This document shows positions 1 through 7,640 of a DNA stretch of 33,196 nucleotides, piece by piece (positions within the stretch are counted from its first letter, which is position 1; every line of letters begins with the position of its first letter). The translations under genes and the position numbers were made by a program. Source of the stretch: DATAXV01 sp036272915 (GTDB taxonomy: Bacteria; Chloroflexota; Dormibacteria; Dormibacterales; Dormibacteraceae); assembly GCA_036272915.1 (NCBI GenBank), contig DATAXV010000011.1, positions 1 to 33,196 of the forward strand, in the 5' to 3' direction. The notes beneath the pieces are model-generated. The model saw only the letters and a list, made by a program, of their open reading frames with translations, had not been told where the DNA came from and made no database searches.

Positions 1-818
1 CCTCCGGGCAGGACTACGGTCAGCAGGGCGGCTATGGCCAGCAGCAGCAGCCCGGCTATGGCCAGCAACAGCAGCCCGGCTACGGCCAGCAGCAACAGCA
101 GCCCGGCTACGGACAGCAGGGCTACTCGCCCTATTACCAGCCCGGCCAGGGAGCGCCCCGAGTCTCGCGCACGTCGCCGGGGCTGATCATCGGCGTGGCC
201 GCCGGTGTCATCGCCCTCCTCGTTCTCCTGTCCATCGGCGGTGTCGCCATCGCCCGCTCACTGAATCACAACACCACCGCCAACAACGGCCAGTCTCACG
301 GCGGCGGCTCCGGTGGGAGCGGCGGCTCGGGCGGCTCCGGTGGGAGCGGTGGGAGTGGTGGCTCGGGCGGCCAGCAGGTCTCGACCAACGCCTTCTCGGT
401 CACCGTCCCCAGCGGCTGGTCGATCGCCAAGCAGACCAGCACCGAGGTCGACATCCTGACCAGCGACCAGATGTCGGCGGTCGACGTGATCGGCGGCCAG
501 GCCAACAACCCGTCGGAGACCACCGCCCAGTACCTTCAGGACCAGCAGCAGTACCTGCAGCAGCAGTACGGCTCGGTACAGGTCTGCGGCGGGCCTCAGA
601 GCATGAGCCAGGGCGGGCAGACCGGCCAGGCCGAGTGCTTCCAGTTCAACAGCACCGACAACTCGGGCAATCAGGTCCCCGTGGTCCAGCTCTACTGGGT
701 GACGGCCACCGGTGGCAACATCTACGCCTTCGTCGCGGCGAGCGAATCGGCCACCAGCCTGAGCTCGCTCGAGCAGGCCACCAGCCCGGTGTACCAGTCG
801 ATCCAGTGGAAGGGGTGA
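1..818 (+). CDS. Gln/Gly/Tyr-rich single-pass membrane protein with secreted domain (5' partial)
   Basis: The frame is open from the first complete codon at base 3, so the gene begins outside the window and the GTG at 195 is internal. In order it shows a low-complexity Gly-Tyr-Gln-Pro segment (bases 3-150), a short basic stretch, one membrane helix (about bases 180-255), a Gly-Gly-Ser linker (301-371) and an extracytoplasmic domain. That domain opens with FSVTVPSGW, as in PsbP/LpqN (DUF1795)-like lipoprotein folds, and has two cysteines that could pair. The layout predicts a cytoplasmic disordered N-terminus and an external C-terminal domain. It overlaps the sedolisin start by GTGA, so the two are probably translationally coupled. 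The protein encoded at 3717 has the same plan. Function is unknown. Its membrane topology is well supported, while the PsbP-like assignment is tentative. Confidence 0.8.
   Translation, partial: SGQDYGQQGGYGQQQQPGYGQQQQPGYGQQQQQPGYGQQGYSPYYQPGQGAPRVSRTSPGLIIGVAAGVIALLVLLSIGGVAIARSLNHNTTANNGQSHGGGSGGSGGSGGSGGSGGSGGSGGQQVSTNAFSVTVPSGWSIAKQTSTEVDILTSDQMSAVDVIGGQANNPSETTAQYLQDQQQYLQQQYGSVQVCGGPQSMSQGGQTGQAECFQFNSTDNSGNQVPVVQLYWVTATGGNIYAFVAASESATSLSSLEQATSPVYQSIQWKG
30..119 (+). repeat. In-frame Gly-Tyr-Gly-Gln-rich tandem repeats
   Basis: Consecutive units at 30-53, 54-77, 78-104 and a partial one at 105-119 each encode GYGQQQQP or a close variant (24 or 27 nt). CAG/CAA and TAT/TAC synonymous differences between units show the peptide is kept rather than the DNA being a fresh slippage product. 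Composition resembles prion-like, phase-separating low-complexity domains. Confidence 0.85.
301..371 (+). repeat. Gly-Gly-Ser linker repeat
   Basis: About seven Gly-Gly-Ser units, encoded by mixed GGC/GGT/GGG and AGC/TCC/TCG/AGT codons, lie just outside the predicted membrane helix. They would form a flexible tether between membrane and folded domain. The GGTGGGAGC and GGCTCGGGC blocks recur, so unequal recombination may change its length. Confidence 0.85.
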
Positions 819-2521
819 GAGCCCAGAGGGGCCCGGCGCGTGGCGGCCGGGCCCTTGCCCGCGCCATCTGCACAGCCGTCCTGGCGATGGCCGTGACCGC
901 CTGCGGAACCACCGCCCAGGCGACCGCCGGCCCGCGTCCGCTCGCCAGCGTGCGGAGCTTCGCCGCCGTCCTCAAGGCGGCTCAGGACCTCGGTCCGGTG
1001 TCGCCCACGACCTCGCTCATGGTCGACCTGACCCTGCGCCAGCAGGGCTCATCGGCCAGCCAGCATCAGGCCGCCGCGATCTACGATCCGGCATCGCCGA
1101 GCTACGGCCATTACCTCACCAGCCAGCAGTACGATGCCCTGTTCGGGCTCAAGCCGGCGCGGATCGAGGCGGTGCGCCGGAGCCTCGCCGCCGATGGCAT
1201 CAGCCTGGGGTGGTCCGACGGCTCGATGGGCATCACGCTGACCGGCGTGGCCTCCGCCTTCGATCACGCCTTCGGGATCAAGGTCGACTCGTTCCGCGAC
1301 GCCCGGGGCCATCAGTTCTGGGCGAGCCGGACCGCGCCGGCCCTGCCCTCCAATCTGGTCGGGATCGCCTGGCCGCTCGACCGCTTCACCGACTGGTCGC
1401 CGCCTCTGGTTAAGGACGCCGTCCATGCCGGCGGCGTCCGCCCGCAGGATCTCGAGGCCGCGTACGACACCTCCGGCCTGCGCAACCAGGGCATCGACGG
1501 CTCGGGCGAGACCGTGGTCGTCTACGCGCTCGGCGACGACATCGAGCAGAGCGATCTGGACGCCTTCAACAAGGAGTTCGGGCTGCCCGCGATCACGCCC
1601 CGGATCATCGGCCCCTCGTCCCAGGAGCAGGGTGAGGCGATCATGGACGTCTCGGCGATCCACGCCATCGCGCCCGGTGCCAAGATCATCCTCTACACGA
1701 AGCCGGTGAACACCAACCAGGACCTGGTCAACATCGAGCAGGACATGGTCAACCAGAACCAGGGAGCCATCCTCAGCCAGAGCTGGGGCGGCTGCGAGCA
1801 GGGCATGGGCAGCCAGCTCGCCCAGTTCTTCCAGCAGCTTTCCCAGAAGGCCGACAGCCTCGGCGAGTCCGCCTTCTTCGCCACCGGCGACAACGGCGGC
1901 TACGACTGCCTGCAGCCCGGCGACTACCCGACACAGAGCGCAGTCGGGCCCGTGCTCCCGGCCACCGCCCCCGGCTTCACCGCCGTCGGCGGCACCCGGC
2001 TCGAGCTCTCCGCCAACGGCGGCTACTACGACGAGCAGGGCTGGAAGGGCCTGGCCGACGCCTCCGGCGGTGGTGGTGGGGTCAGCGGTTACTACGCCAA
2101 GCCCTCCTGGCAGATCGGGCAGGGCGTGAACAACCAGTACGACACCAACAACATGCGCGAGGTGCCCGACGTGGCCGCGCTCGGCGACCCCACCTCCGGC
2201 ATGTCCCTGGTCGTGCAGGGCCAGCAGGCCGAGATCGGCGGGACCAGCCTGGCCACCCCGGTCTGGGCGGGCTTCACCGCGCTCATCGACCAGTACCTGC
2301 AGAAGAACGGGCAGAAGCCCGCCGGCTTCATCAATCCCGCCCTGTACGCCATCGCCGCAGGCAGCCCTCCCTATCCCGCCTTCCATGACGTGACCGAGGG
2401 TGGCAACGACGTCTACCCGGCCACGACCGGCTACGATCTCTCGACCGGGCTGGGGACCCCCGACGTCTACAACCTCGCCCGCGACATCCTCACCTACGAG
2501 CAGAACGGAGGTCACGTGTGA
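815..2521 (+). CDS. Sedolisin (S53, pro-kumamolisin family) serine-carboxyl peptidase, probable lipoprotein
   Basis: The GTG at 815 overlaps the upstream stop (GTGA) and gives a 568-residue protein. Its N-terminus has an Arg-rich n-region, a hydrophobic core and a lipobox-like VTAC, so export and lipid anchoring are likely. A pro-kumamolisin activation domain follows (about 65-205, with YGHYLTSQQYDALFG). The catalytic domain has the sedolisin triad: Glu274 and Asp278 in GEAIMDVSAIHAIAPGA, Ser478 in GGTSLATP, and oxyanion Asp359 in FFATGDNGG. The C-terminal calcium site is recognisable around residue 525 (DVTEGGND, then GYDLSTGLGTPD). Sedolisins are secreted endopeptidases, often active at acid pH, that mature by removing the prodomain. 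An in-frame reading also extends upstream to 635, but that stretch is the coding sequence of the previous gene in another frame. Its location between two surface-anchored proteins suggests envelope or extracellular protein processing. Confidence 0.93.
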   Translation: MRAQRGPARGGRALARAICTAVLAMAVTACGTTAQATAGPRPLASVRSFAAVLKAAQDLGPVSPTTSLMVDLTLRQQGSSASQHQAAAIYDPASPSYGHYLTSQQYDALFGLKPARIEAVRRSLAADGISLGWSDGSMGITLTGVASAFDHAFGIKVDSFRDARGHQFWASRTAPALPSNLVGIAWPLDRFTDWSPPLVKDAVHAGGVRPQDLEAAYDTSGLRNQGIDGSGETVVVYALGDDIEQSDLDAFNKEFGLPAITPRIIGPSSQEQGEAIMDVSAIHAIAPGAKIILYTKPVNTNQDLVNIEQDMVNQNQGAILSQSWGGCEQGMGSQLAQFFQQLSQKADSLGESAFFATGDNGGYDCLQPGDYPTQSAVGPVLPATAPGFTAVGGTRLELSANGGYYDEQGWKGLADASGGGGGVSGYYAKPSWQIGQGVNNQYDTNNMREVPDVAALGDPTSGMSLVVQGQQAEIGGTSLATPVWAGFTALIDQYLQKNGQKPAGFINPALYAIAAGSPPYPAFHDVTEGGNDVYPATTGYDLSTGLGTPDVYNLARDILTYEQNGGHV

Positions 2522-3714
2522 GCGATCCGTCCCAGCCAGTGGCGGAGACCCCGCCTCAGACCCGGGCGGACGGGCTGACGCTGGTCCGCTGCGCGTCGTG
2601 CGAGAACTCCGTCCCATCGGGTGAGTTCTGCGGCGTGTGCGGCGCTCATCTGGCGACCGCGGGTGGCGACGGCGCCACGCGCCGCCACGCCTACGCCGCG
2701 CATCCGGCGGAGCGAGTGCTCCACCTGTCGGTGATCTCGACGCTCCTGCCCCACCTGCCGCACCGGCGGTCGGCGCCCTTCCGCATCGCCCTGCTCCTGG
2801 TCGCCTCGGTGCTGCTCCTCATGGGTCTGCTCCAGGCGACCGCGCCGACGATCGCGGTGGCTGCGGTGGCCGTCCCGCTGCTCTACCTCCTCTACCTCTA
2901 CGAGGTGGAGGTCTATGAGGACGACCCGGTGGTGGTCCTCGGTCTGACCATGCTCGGCGGCGCCATCCTCGGCGGCCTCTGGGCCCACTTCTTCGGAAGC
3001 ATCGTCACCAGCCAGGTGCTCCTCACCTCCGCCACCGGCCTCCACGCCCGCGGTCTGATCGTCGGCGGGGCGCTGGTGCCGCTGCTCAGCCAGGCACTGA
3101 TGCTCGTCCCCGCCCTTGTGTTGTTGGTGGTTCGCCTGCACAGCTTCGACGAGGCGCTCGACGGCTTCACCTTCGGCGCCGCCTCGGCGCTCGGCTTCAC
3201 CCTGGCGGCCACGCTCGTCGACCTCTTCCCGCAGCTCCAGGCCGGGTTGCACACGACGACGGCACCGCTCGACAACATGATCGACGTGGCCATCCGCGGC
3301 CTCCTGGTGCCGATCATCTGCGCCAGCGCGACCGGCCTCATCGGCGCTGCCATCTGGCTGCTCAAGGGCCGCAAGCGCGCGGACGCGCACCACCGGCTGG
3401 CGTCGCTGCCGGTGGTGGCGATCGTCGCCGCCGTCGCCCAGATGCTCCTGGGCATCGCCGGGATCGCCCTGCGGCACCCCTGGGAGCTGCTGATCGTCTA
3501 CCTCATCGTCACCGGCGCGCTGCTACTGCTGGTGCGTTTCGCCCTGCACTCGATGCTGCTGGCGGAGGCGGTCGAGGTGGAGATCGGTCCTCCCTTCCCC
3601 TGCTCGCACTGTCATCACATCGTGCCCCGGATGGCCTTCTGCCCGAACTGCGGCATCGCGACGCGGGCAACTCCGAAGTCCGGGATCGGGCGTCACTCCA
3701 GGGGGGTCCGCTGA
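2518..3714 (+). CDS. Polytopic PrsW-like membrane protein with N- and C-terminal zinc ribbons
   Basis: The GTG at 2518 overlaps the sedolisin stop by 4 nt; 398 aa. A zinc ribbon at each end brackets the protein (Cys25, 28, 38, 41 and Cys362, 365, 375, 378). Between them lie about eight hydrophobic helices. The core resembles PrsW intramembrane metalloproteases: YEVEVYEDDP after the first helices, then FDEALDGFTFGAASALGF, which matches the family's fDa..G..yGa..glGF region. The catalytic features are missing. The EExxK position reads PLLSQALM, the Glu after the GF motif is replaced, and the His of the last motif is not seen. I infer a non-catalytic PrsW relative, perhaps a scaffold or sensor. 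Zinc ribbons and TM helices are seen directly; the PrsW relationship is a motif-level judgement. Confidence 0.75.
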   Translation: MSDPSQPVAETPPQTRADGLTLVRCASCENSVPSGEFCGVCGAHLATAGGDGATRRHAYAAHPAERVLHLSVISTLLPHLPHRRSAPFRIALLLVASVLLLMGLLQATAPTIAVAAVAVPLLYLLYLYEVEVYEDDPVVVLGLTMLGGAILGGLWAHFFGSIVTSQVLLTSATGLHARGLIVGGALVPLLSQALMLVPALVLLVVRLHSFDEALDGFTFGAASALGFTLAATLVDLFPQLQAGLHTTTAPLDNMIDVAIRGLLVPIICASATGLIGAAIWLLKGRKRADAHHRLASLPVVAIVAAVAQMLLGIAGIALRHPWELLIVYLIVTGALLLLVRFALHSMLLAEAVEVEIGPPFPCSHCHHIVPRMAFCPNCGIATRATPKSGIGRHSRGVR

Positions 3715-3716
3715 CG

Positions 3717-4820
3717 ATGGCCATGCACTACTCGATCGCCCCGCGCTGCGGCGTCTGCGGTCAGGCCAACCCCAACGGCAACCCCTTCTGCCTGCACTGC
3801 GGCAGCGATCTCAGGATCGCCGCGACGGCACCGGCACAGAGCTACGGCCAGCCCCAGCAGGGCTACCAGCAGCAACCGCAGCAGTACCAGCAACAGCAGC
3901 AGGCTCCGCAATACCAGCCGCAGGCGCCGCAGTATCAGCCGCAACAGCCGTACGGCGCGCAGCAGCAGCAGTACGCGAACCAGGGCCAGCAGCAGTACGC
4001 GAACCAGGGCCAGCAGGAGTACGCGAACCAGGGCCAGCAGGCGTACCAGGCCCAGTACGCGCAGCCCGGCTACGGTGCGCCCCAGCCCTACGGCGCCGGT
4101 GCCTATGGCCCCTACAACCAGGCCAGCTGGCGGCACGTCGGGTCCGCGGTCCCGGCCAAGTCGCACCGGGCCCGCCCGTGGCTGATCGCCATCGCCGGCG
4201 TCGTCGTCCTGATCATCGTCCTCACCATCGTCGGCAAGCTGCTGATCCCGAGCACCCCGGTCTGTCCCGCGCCCTGCCGCATCCCGCCGCCGCGGGTGCA
4301 GCCGCTGTCGGCGCCGCACACGTACACGAGCTCGACCTACGGCTTCAAGGTCGACTACGACTCCAGCTTCATGGGCCCGTCCCAGATCTCGCAGCAGAAC
4401 AGCTCATCCATCGTCTGGACGCTGACCGCGAGCAGCAACGCAGGACCGATCGGGTTCCCGTACGGGTTCTTCGGCACGGCCGCCAACGGGCGGAGCGCGG
4501 AGCAGGTCGCGCAGGCCTATCAGAGCAGCTCCTTCCCGCAGGCGACGATGCTCTACCAGATCACCCAGGCCGGCCTCGGCTATGAACCCGGCTGGGGTGC
4601 CGTCTACGACCTCAACGTCCAGGCCCCGGACGGTGGGAGCATCGACTCCCGGCTCTTCGTGGTCACCTCGATCTCCGGCAACACGGCAGTGACCTTCGCC
4701 GGGATCGGCTTCGTCAAGAGCGAGAAGGACGAGCACCCGAACCCCTCCGGCACGCCGATGGCCCAGATCTTCTCCTTCCTGCTGAACCAGGTGACGATGC
4801 CGGGCGAAAAGCCCAAATGA
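3717..4820 (+). CDS. Zinc-ribbon, Gln/Tyr-rich single-pass membrane protein with secreted domain
   Basis: ATG at 3717, 2 nt after the previous stop; 367 aa. The N-terminal zinc ribbon has Cys11, 14, 25 and 28. Residues 42-135 are a Gln/Tyr/Pro/Gly low-complexity tract with three near-identical 8-residue repeats. One membrane helix spans about 154-177, preceded by a basic segment, so the ribbon and Gln-rich tract are predicted cytoplasmic. The external domain (about 195-360) begins near STYGFKVDYDSSF and has no Cys. It is the same plan as the protein ending at 818, with a zinc ribbon visible here because the start is intact. It ends the tight part of the operon; the histidine kinase follows 38 nt later. 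Function is unknown. ATG 3723 is an alternative start. Confidence 0.85.
   Translation: MAMHYSIAPRCGVCGQANPNGNPFCLHCGSDLRIAATAPAQSYGQPQQGYQQQPQQYQQQQQAPQYQPQAPQYQPQQPYGAQQQQYANQGQQQYANQGQQEYANQGQQAYQAQYAQPGYGAPQPYGAGAYGPYNQASWRHVGSAVPAKSHRARPWLIAIAGVVVLIIVLTIVGKLLIPSTPVCPAPCRIPPPRVQPLSAPHTYTSSTYGFKVDYDSSFMGPSQISQQNSSSIVWTLTASSNAGPIGFPYGFFGTAANGRSAEQVAQAYQSSSFPQATMLYQITQAGLGYEPGWGAVYDLNVQAPDGGSIDSRLFVVTSISGNTAVTFAGIGFVKSEKDEHPNPSGTPMAQIFSFLLNQVTMPGEKPK
3972..4043 (+). repeat. Three 24-nt tandem repeats encoding YANQGQQ(Q/E/A)
   Basis: Units 3972-3995, 3996-4019 and 4020-4043 differ only in the last codon (CAG, GAG, GCG). Near-identity at the DNA level points to recent in-frame duplication, unlike the more diverged repeat at the window start. 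Confidence 0.9.
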
Positions 4821-4858
4821 CACCTTCCTGACACACTCCCGCGCAGACTGAGGGCCAT

Positions 4859-6217
4859 ATGCAGCGCGTCCTCAAGGGATTCCAACAGGATCCCGGCGGG
4901 TCCATAGTTCGGTTCTTCTCGATCGTCGTACGCGGGCGCACCTATCTGCGCCTGCTCTACCTGGCACTGACGCTGCCTCTGGGCGGCGCCTACTGCCTCG
5001 TCCTCGTCGGGGGCGCCCTCGTCGGCGCCGCCCTCTGCACCGTCGGCATCGGCCTCCTGGTGCTGCTGGCCTTCCTGGTCATGGCCTGGGTCTTCGCCAG
5101 CTTCGAGCGCGAGCTGATCATCGCCCTGGTCGGGGTCGAGGTGCCTCCCCTCAGCCTCCCCAGCCAGGAGCCCATATCCGGGCGGCGCCGGCTGATGCAG
5201 CACCTGCGCCAGCCGACCACCTGGAAGTCGATGGGGTACCTGCTGCTGTTGGTCCCGTTCGCGCTCTTCGCGTGGACGGTGGGCGGCGTCCTCGTCGGGG
5301 CGCCCCTGATCCTGCTTCTCCGGCTCCTCGCCGGGGCGCTGAGCAACGGCGGCGGCTTCTTCTACCTGATCATCTTCGGGGTGCCGCTGGCCGTGATCGG
5401 CACCTTCGGCCTCCATCTCCTCGACCGGATCGTCCGCGGCTGGGGCGACCTGGCGGTGACCTTCCTCGGGGTCGGCGACGAGGAGCGAGGGACCTGGGAG
5501 GCCGAGCAGCGCGCGGCGCAGGCCGAGAAGAGCCGTCAGGAACTGATCCTCAACGTCTCGCATGAGCTGCGGACGCCGATCGCCAGCATCCAGGGGCACC
5601 TCGATTCGCTCCTGATGCCTGACGGCGACCGGCCGCCCCCCGCGGAGTGGGAGCGCTACGTCACCGTCGCCGCGACCGAGGCGCGGCGGCTGGGCCGGCT
5701 CGTCGACGAGCTGCTGATGCTGGCCCGGGCGGACGCCAACGAGCTGCCGATGGAGTCGCAGCCGACGGACCTCCGGCCGCTGTTGGAGGGGGTGGTCGCG
5801 GCCCTCGGGCCGCTCGCCCGTCGTGACCGTCGCGTCACCCTGATCTGCCGCGAGCTGCCCGAGGTCCCGGCCGTGGTCGATCCCAGCCGCTTCACCCAGG
5901 TCGTCTCCAACCTCGTTCGCAACGCCATCAACCACACCCCGGAGGGTGGCGCCGTCTCGCTCAGCGGGAGCGCGCAGGGGGAGTGGGTCGACGTCGCAGT
6001 CGGTGACACCGGGACCGGGATCTCGGCCGAGGACCTCCCGCGCGTCTTCGAGCGCTTCTACCGCGCCGACGCCGCGAGGACCAGGGATTCCGGCGGCTTC
6101 GGGCTCGGCCTGGCCATCGCCAAAAACCTGGTCGAGGCCATGGGCGGGACCATCCAGGCGACATCGGAGCCGGGACTGGGCAGCACCTTCACCGTCCGCG
6201 TGCCCCTCGCCCGCTGA
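4859..6217 (+). CDS. Sensor histidine kinase with multi-helix putative-sensor N-terminus
   Basis: 452 aa from ATG 4859. The N-terminal ~200 residues form several membrane helices resembling the 'putative sensor' domain of actinobacterial kinases: an RTYLRLLYLALTLPLGGAY-type opening, then long Leu/Val/Gly helices. The kinase core has a HisKA box with phospho-acceptor His235 in NVSHELRTPIASI, an N box NLVRNAINHTPEGG, a G1 box DTGTGIS, an F box FERFYRAD and a G2 box GFGLGLAIAKN. It should autophosphorylate on His235 and donate to a response regulator. No HAMP domain is obvious. No response-regulator gene lies on either side, so it is an orphan here. It follows the zinc-ribbon/Gln-rich gene by 38 nt and may be co-transcribed, which would link it to the envelope operon. 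Confidence 0.93.
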   Translation: MQRVLKGFQQDPGGSIVRFFSIVVRGRTYLRLLYLALTLPLGGAYCLVLVGGALVGAALCTVGIGLLVLLAFLVMAWVFASFERELIIALVGVEVPPLSLPSQEPISGRRRLMQHLRQPTTWKSMGYLLLLVPFALFAWTVGGVLVGAPLILLLRLLAGALSNGGGFFYLIIFGVPLAVIGTFGLHLLDRIVRGWGDLAVTFLGVGDEERGTWEAEQRAAQAEKSRQELILNVSHELRTPIASIQGHLDSLLMPDGDRPPPAEWERYVTVAATEARRLGRLVDELLMLARADANELPMESQPTDLRPLLEGVVAALGPLARRDRRVTLICRELPEVPAVVDPSRFTQVVSNLVRNAINHTPEGGAVSLSGSAQGEWVDVAVGDTGTGISAEDLPRVFERFYRADAARTRDSGGFGLGLAIAKNLVEAMGGTIQATSEPGLGSTFTVRVPLAR

Positions 6218-6262
6218 CCCCCTCGGCCGCCCCCCGGCGTCCGGTTATGCTTCCAGCGACAC

Positions 6263-7549
6263 ATGATCCTGCGCCGCCGGGTGCGCCCGGAAGATGCATC
6301 CGACCCCTATCCGCTGCTGGAGTTCGACGTGCCCGAAGGGATGCGCCGGCTCGAGGTGTCCTATCGCTACGACCGGTCCTCCGGCGCGGTGATCGACCTC
6401 GGTGCCGTCGACCCGCGAGGGGCGTCGTTTCCCGGCTTTCCCGGCTTCCGGGGATGGAGCGGCGGCTTCCGCGACCGGTTCGTGATCACCGAGCGGGGGG
6501 CGACGCCGGGCTACCTGCCCGGCGCCATCCAGCCGGGTCGCTGGGCCGTGCTGCTCGGCCTGTACAAGATCCCGGCGGAGGGGGTGGAGGTCGAGGTCGA
6601 GATCGCGACCGGCCGTGACCCCGGACCCTCACCGCACCCGCTGCCGGCTCCGGCGTCGCCGCCGGCGGCCCGACCCGCGGGCTGGTTCCGCGGCGAGCTC
6701 CACAGCCACACCCACCATTCCGACGCCCCCGGCAGCCTCGAGGCGCTGGTCGAGGAGGCGAGGGAGAAGGGCCTGGACTTCCTCGCCGTGACCGATCACA
6801 ACACCGGTAGCCACCTGCCGCACCTGGCCAGCTGCCCCGACGACCTGCTGCTGGTACCCGGCGTGGAGATCACGACCTATCGAGGTCATCTCAACGCCTG
6901 GGGTCTGGATCGGGCGGTCGACTTCCGCTGCCGTACGGCTGACGATATGGCCGCCGTGATCGCCTCCATACATGAGCAGGGAGGCATCTGCTCGGTCAGT
7001 CACCCGGTGGCTCCCAGCCTGGAGTGGAATTTCGGCTATGACCTGCCCATCGACGGCATCGAGGTGTGGCACGGACCGACTGGGGACTTCAACGCGGTGA
7101 CCCTCGATCACTGGGAGGAACTGCTTCGCGAAGGTCGACGGCTGACCGCGTTCGGAGGCAGCGATCACCACAAGGGGAACGACGACATCTTCGCCCTCCC
7201 CACAGTCTGGGTGAGGGCCACCGAACTCCGTTTACCGGCCCTGCTTGATGGTTTGCGCGCCGGACGTGTGATACTGACCGCACAAGGTTTCGCCCCGGTC
7301 GAACTGGAGGTCTGGCACGGGAGTAGGATCTATGGTCCAGGGGAAACCGCCCCCGGTGAGCGCGTCGAGGTGCGTTGTGGCGGGGGAATGCGGGGGTATG
7401 AGGTACGGCTCATGAGCGCACTGGGTCAGGTTCAGGAGGGTGAGATCGACCTCGCCAGTCATCGCTACGTGCGCGCCGAGGTTCGTTGCAAAGGAGATAT
7501 GCCGTTCCCGCTGATGGCGCTGACCAACCCAGTCTGGGCCGCCGGCTAG
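6263..7549 (+). CDS. CehA/McbA-type PHP-domain metallohydrolase
   Basis: 428 aa. An N-terminal beta-rich region (about 1-135) precedes a PHP domain. Metal ligands are visible as ELHSHTHHSD (His147, His149), AVTDHN (Asp178, His179), VPGVEITT, SVSHP and GGSDHH (Asp301, His302). PHP proteins with this order (CehA/McbA family) hydrolyse phosphoesters or carbamate/ester bonds using a multi-metal centre; the substrate cannot be told from sequence. No signal peptide is seen, so it is predicted cytoplasmic. It stands alone, 45 nt after the histidine kinase. The start ATG 6263 lacks a clear Shine-Dalgarno; TATGCT at 6246-6251 could be a -10 element giving a very short leader. Confidence 0.88.
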   Translation: MILRRRVRPEDASDPYPLLEFDVPEGMRRLEVSYRYDRSSGAVIDLGAVDPRGASFPGFPGFRGWSGGFRDRFVITERGATPGYLPGAIQPGRWAVLLGLYKIPAEGVEVEVEIATGRDPGPSPHPLPAPASPPAARPAGWFRGELHSHTHHSDAPGSLEALVEEAREKGLDFLAVTDHNTGSHLPHLASCPDDLLLVPGVEITTYRGHLNAWGLDRAVDFRCRTADDMAAVIASIHEQGGICSVSHPVAPSLEWNFGYDLPIDGIEVWHGPTGDFNAVTLDHWEELLREGRRLTAFGGSDHHKGNDDIFALPTVWVRATELRLPALLDGLRAGRVILTAQGFAPVELEVWHGSRIYGPGETAPGERVEVRCGGGMRGYEVRLMSALGQVQEGEIDLASHRYVRAEVRCKGDMPFPLMALTNPVWAAG

Positions 7550-7640
7550 CAGAAGCGTCAGTGATGTCTGTGCCTCGCGTCGTGACTGCCGGATCGAGAA
7601 TGGGCGTTATGAGAGATATGTACCGGGGTTGGCTGTCCGG

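Noticed and set aside
30..119. Regular repeats as a possible CRISPR array
   Set aside because: The repeats are contiguous, in frame and lack unique spacers; they are coding low-complexity sequence.
635..814. Upstream extension of the sedolisin frame
   Set aside because: These bases encode the preceding membrane protein in another frame; the lipoprotein signal begins at GTG 815.
1049..2617. 522-residue minus-strand open frame opposite the sedolisin
   Set aside because: It lies wholly against a gene with a full catalytic motif set, its composition is Gly/Val/Arg noise typical of high-GC antisense frames, and no domain is seen.
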